From: Diploptera punctata
Lineage: Eukaryota > Arthropoda > Insecta > Blattodea > Blaberidae
DNA: 64,000 bases
Direction: 5' to 3'
Assembly: GCA_030220185.1 (NCBI GenBank)
Contig: JASPKZ010007286.1
Span: forward strand, 1,178,001 to 1,242,000
The notes beneath the pieces were generated by a model. The model saw only the letters and a list, made by a program, of their open reading frames with translations, did no database searches and had not been told where the DNA came from. Positions 21,996 to 33,285 of this stretch are shown in pieces (the stretch's first letter is position 1; each line of letters begins with the position of its first letter). The translations under genes were made by a program, and so were the position numbers.

Positions 21996-22524
21996 TGATG
22001 ATATATATAGTAGATTTTCGCAGAAATTAAGAATGATTAAGGAAGATTTATTGAGTTTTCTGCATCATGGATTTAAGGTTGGCCTCTGGCCACTGATTCC
22101 GACGTTTTAACATGATCACACATGTCATTATCAAGGAATTATTAAGAAACTGGCTCAACAGTAGATTACCTTTCTCTACATTTTCCGTAGTATATTCTTG
22201 TACTACTGTTACTCTTTGTACTTCTTCTGTCTTTACTAGTATTTTTTAATATTTTAAACATTTTTCAATGATGCTTATAACATTCATTTACAATTTTTAT
22301 GTATTTATTTATTTATGCAGAACACAACATTACGACATTCTTAGAAAATATTCTGATACTTGCTATTTTCTCTCCTCTTACAATCTTTCCACCATTAACA
22401 ACTCATTTAACCTATTTTGTTAGGTTAGTGTTAGCCTAAACTTCAGTAAATAATATGCATATAATTAATTTTGTTAGGTTAGGAAGGGAGAAGTTAATGT
22501 ACATCCATTATTATAAACATTTGG
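21996..22524. other. AT-rich spacer, nothing recognised
   Basis: GTTAGGTTAG-type motifs occur near 22430-22490, but no array or gene is supported. Confidence 0.4.
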
Positions 22525-24205
22525 GAATTTATTTCAAAGGTTGGTTATACGAATTTCGTATCACATCGTCAGCATGCATTAAAAAGTTTAATATTTTTAA
22601 ACGGTCTATTCTTATACCTATATTAACAATACTTTTCCAATTTTGGATGATATCATTAATATATAGATTAAAAAGAGTAGGTGATAAACTACACCCTTGT
22701 CTTACACCTCTATTTATTAAAATAGCATTGGTCTTTGATGTGCCTACATTTATTATAATTTGAGACTTTATACACAAACTTTTTATCACATAAATTAATT
22801 TTGGGGTAGCCATGTATTTCCATAATTTTCCATAACTGATCTCTATCAACACGAACAAATGCCTTCTCAAAATTAATAAAAGCAACATGCGTCTGTAGTA
22901 AATAATATTTAATTTTAGGAAGTTATATTTTGAGGTTATTTTAATTATATTATTTTTGGTCTGGACATCTTACCTCAATATTAATGTTGATTTGTTCAGT
23001 CTGGGAAAGCTGAAGATAAAACAGAATTGTTTTGAAACATGTTCAAGAACAAATCAACATTAATATTGAGGTAAGATGTCCAGACCAAAAATAATATAAT
23101 GCGTCTGTAGGTTATGTTCTCTTCTTTTTTCAAATATTTGCTGTAATATGAATAAATTATCTGTTGTTGATCGCCCCGTTCTAAAGCCATTTTGTTCTTC
23201 TACAAGTATTGCTTCTGCGATTATTTTAAGTCTTTTATTTATAACCCTTGCATAGATTTTATCAATTGAATTAAGTAGGCAAATTCCTCTATAGTTCTTA
23301 TATTCTCTTCTATCTCCTTTCTTAAATAATGATATGACTTCAGCTATATTCCAACTTTTTGGTATTCTGCAATTTCTCGAACATTCATTAAATAAATGCA
23401 ATATTCTCCAATGTAGAAATGTTCAACCATATTTTAGAAGCTCCATATTTATCTGATCAGGACCAGCTGCTTTTCTGTTTTGATTTCTTTTAAGGATTCT
23501 TGAAGTTCATCAAATGTAATCATATCAGTTTGAATTTCTCCTGTTTCATTATCTGGATACGATTCTTGTTTTTCTTCATCTTCTTCTTTTTCTTCTTTAC
23601 ACCATAAATTTTTATAGTGTTCTATCCATCTTTCTTTGTTAATAACATCTATCTTTGCAGTATCCTTTTCTGATTTATTGCAAAATTTTGTCTGCCATGA
23701 ATATCGTTTTCTATTTCACATATAAAATTATTCCAAGAATGTTGATGAGCTGTCCTAATAATTTGTTTTGCTAGATTCCTTTTTTCTACATATTGTTGTC
23801 TCGATTCTTCTGTTTTTTGTTGAAGCCATTGTTTATATGAATTTTGTTTTTCTTTAATTTGCCAGTTCTATTTCTTCATTCCAAATTCTTACTCCTTTTC
23901 TGCTTCTAATTTTTCTTTTTTTTTCCCTACTGCTTCCTTGGGCTGACTTCCTCAATGCACATTTTAATATTATTCCATTCATCATCTAATATATCACTAG
24001 TTGGTGTGTGCGTGAGGTATTGTTGTAGTCTTTGTTGATATAATTTTCTTATGCTTTCCTCTTTCAAAAGGTATACTTTGTATACTTCTGCATTTGTTGA
24101 TTTATTCCTGATTTTACTTTTTCTCCATCTTGACCATAATTTAAATTTGCCCATAACCAAAAAAATGGTCGGAATCAATATCGCAGCCTCTATATACCTG
24201 TACAT
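22525..24205 (-). pseudogene. LINE group B: linker plus RT domain, broken
   Basis: Reading down the minus strand: linker region ~24205-23930 (NAEVYKVYLLKEESIRKLYQQ, EWNNIKMCIEEV), then RT fingers ~23400-23060 (IPKSWNIAEVISLFKKGDRR, YKNYRGICLLNSIDKIYARV, EEQNGFRTGRSTTDNLFIL), then palm ~22840-22530 (GKLWKYM, RGVRQGCSLSPTLFNLYIND, FLMHADDV). The catalytic box is HADD rather than YADD/FADD. Many frame breaks lie between 23400 and 23930. A 200-bp foldback is inserted at 22899. This is the longest group B copy here; the N-terminal endonuclease is absent. Confidence 0.87.
22899..23098. mobile_element. Foldback insertion in LINE with 12-bp TSD
   Basis: ATGCGTCTGTAG flanks the 200-bp insertion (22887-22898 and 23099-23110), and removing it restores the RT sequence. 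It carries 52-bp inverted arms at 22946-22997 and 23047-23098 (TATTATTTTTGGTCTGGACA in the left arm) with a 49-bp spacer, plus 47 unpaired bases on the left. The arms look essentially perfect. Confidence 0.88.
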
Positions 24206-24720
24206 CTTGGAGTCTTTATAGATGTTGAAGATATTAGTAATATATTGTTGTGGAACGTTATCATCAGCTAAAATTTGTAATAATATATTTCTGTCTATTT
24301 TGTCAAAAGCCTTTACGAAATCAACAAAGGCAATATGAGTTTCTATATTGAATTCCTTGTGCTTTTCTAATAGTAGTTTTAGAGTGAAGAATCCATCTGT
24401 ACAAGATCTACCCTTTCTGAACCCATTCTGCTCTTCTCCAATTATATTTTCATAATTTTTTTCAATTTATTTTCAACTATATTAGCATACATTTTATATC
24501 CAGAGTTCAACAAGCTAATTCCATGATAGTTATCTTGGATTTGGCGACTTCCTTTTTTTGAAGATTGGTATTACAATGGATTTGTTCCAGCTTTGTGGTG
24601 GTTCTTGAGTTTTCAGTGGATAAGTGATCTCTCTGGATAGTATCATGGTATGGTGCATGTAAAATTATCTACTATCTCTTCCAGACCACTTCTATACATT
24701 TTTAAGTTGGCTTTCAAGTG
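24206..24720 (-). pseudogene. Second group B RT fragment
   Basis: Minus-strand pieces: WNKSIVIPIFKKGSRQ, NYHGISLLNSGYKMYANIVE, EEQNGFRKGRSCTDGFFTL, ETHIAFVDFVKAFDKIDRN. These are RT motifs of the fingers and first palm Asp (AFVDF.KAFD). The rest of the RT is missing. It abuts the copy ending at 24205 in the same orientation. Confidence 0.83.
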
Positions 24721-25139
24721 AATAGTGATCTATATGTAACAAATTGGCAGAAGTACTTAGTCAAGTCATGAGTATCAGTGCAGAAAAACAATTATTGCAC
24801 ATGTGCAAATTCATTCCACGACAGTTACGTGAATTCTAATCAGAATCTTAGAGAAATTGAGTGAAAATAAGAAAGACACAAAGAATGTAACAAAATAACA
24901 TTAAATGGAAAATCAATACTGAAAACTGATTAAGTTAGAAATTTTTCTAACTGAATCAGTGTTCAATATGTATTTTCTATTTCTTATTATAGCATTTTTA
25001 TTTAAATATGTGTTAGATCATTTTTCCACTCTATAGAGATAGATCACTTTTGCACTAAATTCTGTATTAAATTGTTAATATTTAGTTAGTAGCATGTTAT
25101 TTTGCATTCAAATTGGCTGTATATGATTTCAATAGGATG
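24721..25139. other. No recognised feature
   Basis: AT-rich. Includes a short inverted pair around AAAATCAATACTGAAAACTG and CTGAATCAGTGTTCAATATG near 24908-24970. Confidence 0.4.
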
Positions 25140-25600
25140 AGAGATTAAAATGTCTTCTTCTTCTTCTTCTTCTTCTTCCGAATGCAGTATTGGGTGATGA
25201 TGCCCATTCTGCGACTACAAAAACTGATCTTTCCATCGGTTGAAGGGTCTTCCGAGATCTCTTTTGCCTTTAGGGTTGAGATGGTAAATCATCTTTGGTA
25301 AACGGGAATTTGACATTCTCTGGACGTGTTGGAACCATTTAATCTGATAATTTTGTATATGTTCAACCATTTCCCTACTATTCCACTGCATCCTTATCTC
25401 ATCACGTTTCATTCTATCCCTTAATGTTACTCCAGTTAGTGATCGGAGGAATCTCATTTGTGAACTATTAATGTGAGATTTATCTTTTGCACAAAGTGTT
25501 CAGCATTCACTTCCGTATAATAGAGCAGGTTTGGCTATGACATTATGAAATCTCAATTGGATTAGATTAAAATGTATATGATATAATAAAGGTAATAACC
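25140..25600 (-). pseudogene. LINE group B C-terminal fragment with GAA tail
   Basis: The minus-strand frame has MRFLRSLTGVTLRDRMKRDE, IKWFQHVQRMSNSRLPKM and GKRDLGRPFNRWKDQF, followed by the stop and a (GAA)n tail (TTC run at 25153-25177 on the + strand). The region 25460-25600 is the decayed upstream part. Confidence 0.83.
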
Positions 25601-25739
25601 TCAAAATGAACATTATACTTTTTTTTTCCCCAACAATTTGTAACTTGTGGGTTAGATATCTTTTCAGGGCAACTATTCAATTTGTGCCTTTAATGGTTCA
25701 ATATGTTGTGTTATAATGTGTGCATTTCTTTGTTTGCAG

Positions 25740-26400
25740 GTGTGGTGTAGATAGCTAGTCTTTTAATGGCAGTTAGGGCCCCTTTTAAGGGGTGAAAACG
25801 GTCTCGGTTGTGACCGAGGCCATGTAGCAGCCTTCCATCGTTGGAAAACAACAAACATCGTGGGAAATATCCTCATCGAATAGTAGGAGAACAGAAAACA
25901 AAAAACCACAGACAACCATGCACAGCAGTACATTGCGCGTACGAGCGTCAGTGCTTCTGGTTTAATGCTGCTAATGCCCAGGTTAAAACAGAGCTAAACC
26001 AAATCCAGATTACGGAATGAAATAATTCTGTTTTCTGGATCTAACAATTTGGCTGGTCTGGTACTTGCAGACCTCACTGACACTCGGGGAAAAGATCTGA
26101 GCACCGAACGAGTACTGACATAGCAAAGGGTGTTCCCCCCTGACGCTATGTCTCTGCAAGTATGGTGCTAGGAGCTTCGTAGATATGATGTTGCAAGCAT
26201 CTGGTCTGCGCACTAAACAGCACTGATGGAGTCCAGGCAAGTCCCCCCCTGAACTACATCTCTGCGCACCTGCTGCTATGATCATTGAAATGATGCTGCA
26301 ACCATCATGATCTGTGCACAGACTAGGACAGATGTAGTCCACCAGGTAAGTCCCCACCTGACCCACGTCTGTCCTGGTCTGCTGCACGGATCTTTGTTGT
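25740..26400. repeat. Unassigned GC-richer block with internal repeats
   Basis: Stands out from the AT-rich surroundings. From 26060 to 26390, three diverged ~100-bp units each carry TCCCC(C/A)CCTGA(C/A) preceded by GT(G/A)TAGT-like or GGAGTCCAGGCAAG motifs. The left part has CCCTTTTAAGGGG and CTCGGTTGTGACCGAG hairpins. The 125-codon minus-strand frame across it has no recognised domain. It could be the 5' or 3' untranslated part of a retroelement. Confidence 0.45.
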
Positions 26401-26739
26401 TACGATATTGCATTTCAGGCATCATTTGTCGGCCAGAGTGTGTTTAGGTAGGGTTTATGTTTAAGAAGTTGACAATGATGCTGGCTCTATCACTCCTATC
26501 TGTGCTTATGTGCAGGGTGGTCTGTGGTTCGCAAGGCATGACTATATAGTTGCGTCTTGCATAAAAAGAGGACGATGCATTATGCATCTTCCTCAAACCA
26601 CATTCATATACTAATATGTTGTTTGCTTTTTGTTTCAGGTCACCAGTTACTGCAGCTCTACAAGAAGGGATTAGATTGTCATTTATTTTGCTCAAAAACA
26701 TGTCTCTCATAATTTGTTTCATTAATAATTTTTTTGTTT

Positions 26740-27560
26740 TTTTTTTTTACAGAATTCACATTATGGCTCATCGGAGAACATCACTCCTCTTGGAAACATA
26801 GGGCTTTTGTCAAAGCAAACCACTGGACTCTGTTTTTGCCAAATTTATGGCTTTATTCCAAAGTTTTCTTGGTTCAGTTTCTGTTGTTACAGTGGTACAC
26901 CGAATAATTTTTGGTCTTCTGCTTTTTCTAGGCAATCCCTATGGATTCCTTTCCACTGCTCTCTTCTGCACACTGTCTAGTTCTCTTCTGAGAGTGTGCC
27001 CAATCCATTTCCATTTGCGACATTTAATCTTCATCCAGATGTCATTCTGTGATGTTATCTTCCACAATTTCTCGTTTTTTACAGAATTCACATTATGGCT
27101 CATTGGAGAACATCACTCCTCTTGGAAACATAGGGCTTTTGTCAAAGCAAACCACTGGACTCTGTTTCTTGCCAAATTTATGGCTTTATTCCAAAGTTTT
27201 TTTGGTTCAGTTTCTGTTGTTACAGTGGTACACCGAATAATTTTTGGTCTTCTGCTTTTTCTAGGCAATCCCTGTGGATTCCTTTCCACTGCTCTCTTCT
27301 GCACACTGTCTAGTTCTCTTCTGAGAGTGTGTCCAATCCATTTCCATTTGCGACATTTAATCTTCACCCAGATGTCATTCTGTGATGTTATCTTCCACAA
27401 TTTCTCGTTTGATGTGGTTTTTAACCACCAGATTCTCGAAATAAATCTCCAGCATCTGTTATATGTACTTGTAATTGTTCATTTTCAAGTCTCACAGCCA
27501 TACAGCAATACATTTTTTGCATTGCTATTGAATTTTTAATTTAGTTCTAATTGAGATTTG
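26740..27560 (-). pseudogene. LINE C-terminus with a 332-bp tandem duplication
   Basis: The minus-strand frame 27400-27113 reads VKIKCRKWKWIGHTLRREL, VERNPQGLPRKSRRPKI, WNKAINLARNRVQWFALTK. The same ~330 bases are repeated at 26749-27080 (ACAGAATTCACA at 26749 and 27081). Upstream (27560-27420) lies the YGCET-type region. It continues directly from the RT part at 27650-28055, so this is the genuine 3' end of the LINE whose RT was amplified in the array to the right. Confidence 0.83.
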
Positions 27561-27599
27561 TTTAGATCTCTATATGGGTGATAATTGTGAGAATGCAGC

Positions 27600-28900
27600 T
27601 TTTGATTTTCTAATTCTAACCTTAATATCTTCCTCTGATCATCTTTTTTAATATCATGCTTCCTAAATTATGGACTTTGACTATCTCTTCTATTTCATTA
27701 CCATTGAGCTGCAATCACATTTCAGTTGCATTATTTACTCTCATTATTTTGGTTTTTTTTTGTTTATTCAGGCACAGTCCAGCTGTGCCTGCTGCCTTCT
27801 CCAGAACTCTTAATTTGCTTTCAATGCCAGAGAATATGTGTGCCAATAAATGAACATCAACAACATATTCTAGACCTTCAAGTCTACTGTTCAGATCTTC
27901 TTGAATACCTCTACATCTTTGGTTAAATGCATTTGGTATTATGTCATCTAAGACCAATATAAATAACAATGGTGATAGCAAACAACTTTGTGTTACTCCA
28001 CTGCGACAGGAAAAGATTCAGATTGCCCTAGTGTGATGTAAAACATACATAGTTTCCATACATATTGTAGAAAGCAGCCTTTCACGGCAGATATTCATGG
28101 CATTAGAAGATTCTGGGCTATAAAGCCATAGTGTTTCATCCACGGCTATGGAGGACGTCTTCAGTGGAGTGTTCTTCTACGTTGTGTTCCCTGGTTGGAA
28201 ACTCAACCGTGTATGAGTAACAGACTATTGGAACCTGGTATTTATACTTGTGCCAGTTCGTGAATGGCTGAACGAAGTCAAAGCTTACTGGATGGCCATC
28301 TGATTGGTTTGTTTCTGTATCTTCACTATTAAGTCGGCTTATATGCCTGTTATTTAATTCATGATACCAGGCTTTAGCCAGTTTTATAACTTCATCTTTT
28401 CTATTGAAATTGTTCTTATGTTTATAAATTTCTATGCCCTCTCTGTATAGTCTATGGAAATAATTTGATGTTGTGGCTAAACCCTGAGTATCCTCGTACA
28501 GATGTCCATTTTCCATAAAAATGTGCTCTCCTAGAGCCAATTTTTCTGTTTCTCCTAGTCTGCAGTTTCTTCTATGTTCTGACAAACATATATATAGCTA
28601 TACTCATTTTCATAGTTCCTATATATGTTTTGTCACATGAACTTGGAAGCAGATAAATGCCGTAAGTGGAGATACATACTTTTAATAAGAGTAATAATCT
28701 TTTCTGACATTCCAATTGTCAACTTTTTCCATATTTCTTGTCTTTTCATAGACAAAAGCTTCAACAAAGTCCACAAAAGCTAAACATAAGGGACTTCTCC
28801 ATTCTAAAGACTGTTCCATGAAGATTCTGATTACATTTATAAAGTCAGTACATGATCTCTGAAGTCTAAAGCAGAATTGTTTTCCACTAGCAACTTTTCA
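27600..28900 (-). pseudogene. Array unit 1: split RT with Penelope insertion
   Basis: RT first half ~28900-28672: CTDFINVIRI, CLAFVDFVEAFVYEK, then in the next frame GMSEKIITLIKSMY. Penelope piece ~28670-28067: SEHRRNCRLGETEKLALGEH, NYFHRLYREGIEIYKHKNNF, TKEH-like end and a hammerhead-type core at 28133-28164. RT second half ~28057-27650: LSPLLFILVLDDIIPNAFNQ, EYVVDVHLLA (decayed YADDxxLLA), LNKQKKTKIMRVNN. AGTATGTAT-like sequence borders the insertion on both sides, a possible ~8-9 bp TSD. Confidence 0.8.
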
Positions 28901-30545
28901 GGCACATCCAGCAGTGGTTGCTGCTTTCTCCAGATATCTCAATTTTCTTTCAATATCAGAGAATCTGGATGCCAATAAATAAAGATCATCGGCATATTCT
29001 AGATCTTCAAGTCTACCAATCAGATCCCATTGAATGCCTCTATATATTTGATTAAATTTATTTGACATTGTCATCCAAGACCAATATAAATAACAATGGT
29101 GACAGCAAAAACCTTGTCTTACTGCATTCTGACAGGGAAAAGATTCAGAAGTTTGTCCTGATGTGATATATAATTTGCATAGTTTTCATTTGTACTGTAG
29201 AATACAGCCTTTCATGGCCAGTATTCATGGTATTTGAAGATTCTGGGCTATAAAGCTATGGTGTTTCATCCTCCACTACAGAGGGCATCAGTGGCGAGTT
29301 CTTCTATATAGTGTTCCCTGGTCTGAAGCTCAGCCATGTATGAAAAGCATACTATTGGAACCTGGTATTTACACTTCTACTAGTTGGTGATTGGCTGAAC
29401 AATGTCATAACTGACTGGATAGCCATCTGATTGGTTTGTTTCTGTCATCATCATCATCATCATCCTGCCAGGTATTAGTCCTACAAGAACTGTTACAGCC
29501 TGAAAAAGCAGTTTTCGTGCCATCTTTAAATAAGTCGACCAAGTGACCATTTCCCATTTGGACAGTTGTTCATTATTGCCTTGGGGATCCTGGATCTAGC
29601 CATTCTTGAGACATGTTTCTTCCAGTTTAGCTGATATCTGGAGATGTAGTCCAGTATTGGTGACACATTAAGTTCTTGAAGGATTTCTACATTTTTCTTT
29701 TGATCCCATTTGGTGTAGCCAGCTGTTCGGCGCATAAATCTCATCTCACAAGCTGTTAGTCTGCTTTCATCTCTCGTCCTTATAGTCCATGCTTCACTCC
29801 CATAACATAGGACTGGTCGAGCCATTTGTTTCTGTCTCTCCATTAATAAGTCGGCTTGTATGCCTGTTATTTAATTCATGATACAAAGCTTTAGCCAGTT
29901 TTATATCTTCATCTTTTCTATTTAAATTGTCCTTGTGTTTATAAATTTCAAAGTCCTCTCTGTATAGTCTATGGAAATAATATGTTGTGGCTAAACCCTG
30001 AGTATTGTCATGTAGAATCTGATGTCCATTTTCCATAAAAATGTATGCAGCTACAGCCAATTTTTCTGTTTCATCTAGTCTGCAGTTTCTTCTATGTTCT
30101 GATAAACATGTAACTATGCTTTTCATAGTTTCTATACATGTTTTGCCACATGAACATGGAAGCAGAAATACACTACAAGTTGAGATACATACTTTTAATA
30201 AGAGTAATAATATTTTCTATCATCCCAATTTATGTCAACTTTTTCCATTTTACTTGTCTTTTCATAGACAAATGCTTCAGCACTGTTCAAAAAAGCTAAA
30301 TATAAGAATTCTCTATTCTAAAGACTGTTCAATGAGGATTCTGATTTTATTTATAAGGCCAGTACATTATCTCTGAAGTCTAAATGTGGATTGTTTTCCA
30401 CTTGGCAACTTTTCAGTTGCCCCTTGTAAATATTTTAAGATTATTCTGGAAAACGTTTTGGAGTTGATAATAGTATAATGCCTCTCCAATTATTACATAT
30501 ATTTGTATCTCCTTTATTGTGGATTTTTATCTATTTTCCATTTAC
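28901..30545 (-). pseudogene. Array unit 2, with a LINE B insertion
   Basis: The RT second half is shortened (28901-29175; joins straight to the RT first half of unit 1 at TGAAAAGTTG). Penelope piece ~29180-30185: SEHRRNCRLDETEKLAVAAY, YFHRLYREDFEIYKHKDN, interrupted by 29446-29824. RT first half 30186-30545. Its hammerhead-type core (29283-29315) has lost part of CTGAAGA. Confidence 0.77.
29446..29824 (-). mobile_element. LINE group B insertion with 11-bp TSD
   Basis: TTTGTTTCTGT flanks it (29435-29445 and 29825-29835). The minus-strand frame has MARPVLCYGSEAWTIRTRDE, CEMRFMRRTAGYTKWDQ, SRMARSRIPKAIMNNCP and a 3' end in (GATGAT)n (CATCAT at 29446-29463 on the + strand). The duplication defines both ends: a 379-bp 5'-truncated copy, younger than the array. 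Confidence 0.93.
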
Positions 30546-31905
30546 TCTATTCTTGAGGGATTTTTCAGATTCCTCTATTTCTGTACCATTGAGCTGCAAT
30601 CACATTTCAATTACATTATTTGCTCTCATTATTTTGGTTTTCTGTTTATTCAGTACTCCAGCTGTGGTTGCTGCCTTCTCCAGATCTCTCAATTTTCTTT
30701 CGTTGTCAGAGAATCTGGATGCCAATAAATAAAATCGGCATATTCTAAATCTTCCAAGCTATCTTCAGATCCCATTGAATCTCTCTACAACTACAATTGA
30801 ATTCATTTGACATTGTCATCTAAGACCAATATAAATATCAAATAGCAAAAACCTTGTCTTACTCCACTCCGACAGGAAAAAGATTCAGATAATGTGATAA
30901 ACAACATACATAGATTTTATACCAATCGTAGAATGCAGCCTTTCATGGCAAATATTCATGGCATTAGAAGATTCCAGGCTATACAGCCATAGTCCATAAT
31001 TGGTGTTTCACCTTCGATACGGAGGGCATCTTCAGTGACGAGTTCTTCTACATAGTGTTTCCTGGTAGGAAGCTCAGCCATGTATGAGCAGCATACTATT
31101 GGAACCTGGTATTTACACTTCTACTGGTTCGTGAATGGCTGAACAAAGTCAAAGCTGACTGGATGGCCATCTGATTGGTTTGTGTCTATCCTTCATTATT
31201 AAGTCGGCTTATATGCCTGTTATTTAATTCATGATACAAGGTTTAGCCAGTTTTTTAACTTCATCTTTTCTATTGAAATTGTCTACATTTCTATGACCTC
31301 TCTGTATAGTCTATGGAAATAAGATGATGTGGCTTTAACCTGTGTATCCTCATATGGAATTTGATGTCCATTTTTCATAAAAATATGATCTGCTACAGCC
31401 AATTTTTCTGCTTCTCCTAGTCTGCTGTTTCTTCTATGTTCTGATAAATATATAGCTATGCTCATTTTCATAGTTCCTATATATATATTTTTCACATGAA
31501 CATGGAAGCAGATATACGCCACAAGTGGAGATACGTACTTTTAATAAGAGTAATAATCTTTTCTGACATTCCACTTTGTGTCAGCTTTTTCCATATTTCT
31601 CATCTTTTCATAGACAAAAGCTTCAGCAAAGTCCACAAAAGCTAAACATAAGGGACGTCTCCATTCTAAAGACTGTTTCATGATGATTCTGATTATATTT
31701 ATAAAGTCAGTACATGATCTCTGAAGTCTAAAGGTGGATTGTTTTCCACTTGGCAACTTTTCAGTTGCCCCTTGTAAATGTTTCAAGATTATTCTGGAAA
31801 ACATTTTGGAGTTGATAATAGTATAATGCCTCTCCAATTATTACATATAGTTGTATCTCCTTTTTTTTGGGGATATTTAGCTATTTTCAGTTTACTTCAT
31901 TCTTG
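30546..31905 (-). pseudogene. Array unit 3
   Basis: RT second half ~30925-30560, Penelope piece ~31535-30930 (IYIGTMKMSIAIYLSEHRRN, KLAVADHIFMKNGHQIPYED, hammerhead-type core 31005-31035), RT first half ~31900-31536 (MFSRIILKHLQGATEKL, FRLQRSCTDFINIIRIIMKQ, LCLAFVDFAEAF). Very similar to unit 4, which points to recent duplication. Confidence 0.82.
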
Positions 31906-32832
31906 AGGGATTTTTCAGATTCCTCTATTTCTGTAACATTGAGCTGCAATCACATTTCAATTACATTATTTACTCTCATTATTTTGGTTCTTTGTTTATT
32001 GAGTACTCCAGCTGTGATTGCTGTCTTCTCCAGATCTCTCAATTTTCTTTTGTCGTCAGAGATTCTGGATGCTAATAAATAAAGATCGGCATATTCTAAA
32101 TTTTCCAAGTCTATCTTCAAATCCCATTGAATCCCTCTACATATTCAATTAAATTCATTTGACATTGTCATCTGAGACCAATATAAATAACAATGATGAT
32201 AGCAAAAACCTTGTCTTACTCCACTCCGACAGGAAAAAGATTCATATAATGTGATGAACAACATACATCAATTTCATACACACTGTAGAATACAGCCTTT
32301 CACGGCAAATATTCATGTCATTAGAAGATTCCAGGCTATAAAGCCATAGTCCATAATTGGTGTTTCACCTTCGATACGGAGGGCATCTTCAGTGACGAGT
32401 TCTTCTACATAGTGTTTCCTGGTAGGAAGCTCAGCCATGTATGAGCAGCATACTATTGGAACCTGGTATTTACACTTCTACTGGTTCGTGAATGGCTGAA
32501 CAAAGTCAAAGCTGACTGGATGGCCATCTGATTGGTTTGTTTCTATCCTTCATTATTAAGTCGGCTTATATGCCTGTTATTTAATTCATGATACAAGGTT
32601 TAGCCAGTTTTTTAACTTCATCTTTTCTATTGAAATTGTCTAAATTTCTATGACCTCTCTGTATAGTCTATGGAAATAAGATGATGTGGCTTTAACCTGT
32701 GTATCCTCATATGGAATTTGATGTCCATTTTTCATAAAAATATGATCTGCTACAGCCAATTTTTCTGTTTCTCCTAGTCTGCTGTTTCTTCTATGTTCTG
32801 ATAAATATATAGCTATGCTCATTTTCATAGTT

Positions 32833-32875
<43 letters not shown>

Positions 32876-33285
32876 CACATGAACATGGAAGCAGATATAC
32901 GCCACAAGTGGAGATACGTACTTTTAATATGAGTAATAATCTTTTCTGACATTCCACTTTGTGTCAGCTTTTTCCATATTTCTCGTCTTTTCATAGACAA
33001 AAGCTTCAGCAAAGTCCACAAAAGCTAAACATAAGGGACGTCTCCATTCTAAAGACTGTTTCATGATGATTCTGATTATATTTATAAAGTCAGTACATGA
33101 TCTCTGAAGTCTAAAGGTGGATTGTTTTCCACTTAGTAACTTTTCAGTTGCCCCTTGTAAATGTTTCAAGATTATTCTGGAAAACATTTTGGAGTTGATA
33201 ATAGTATAATGCCTCTCCAATTATTACATATAAATGCATCTCCTTTTTTTTGGGGGTAATTTTAGCTATTTTCCATTTACTTTAT
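31906..33285 (-). pseudogene. Array unit 4
   Basis: Same order as unit 3. The Penelope piece (~32925-32290) keeps STCGVYLLPCSC (the G-x-Y part of GIY-YIG) and IYIGTMKMS, now separated by an expanded (AT)n tract at 32836-32872. The hammerhead-type core is 32362-32392. RT first half 33220-32924 is open for 98 codons. Confidence 0.84.

Noticed and set aside
22430..22490. GTTAGGTTAG motifs as telomeric repeats
   Set aside because: Only two or three isolated copies and no tandem TTAGG array.
26847..27539. 230-codon + strand ORF with hydrophobic composition (possible membrane protein)
   Set aside because: It is the antisense shadow of a tandemly duplicated LINE C-terminus, which explains both its length and its internal repeat.
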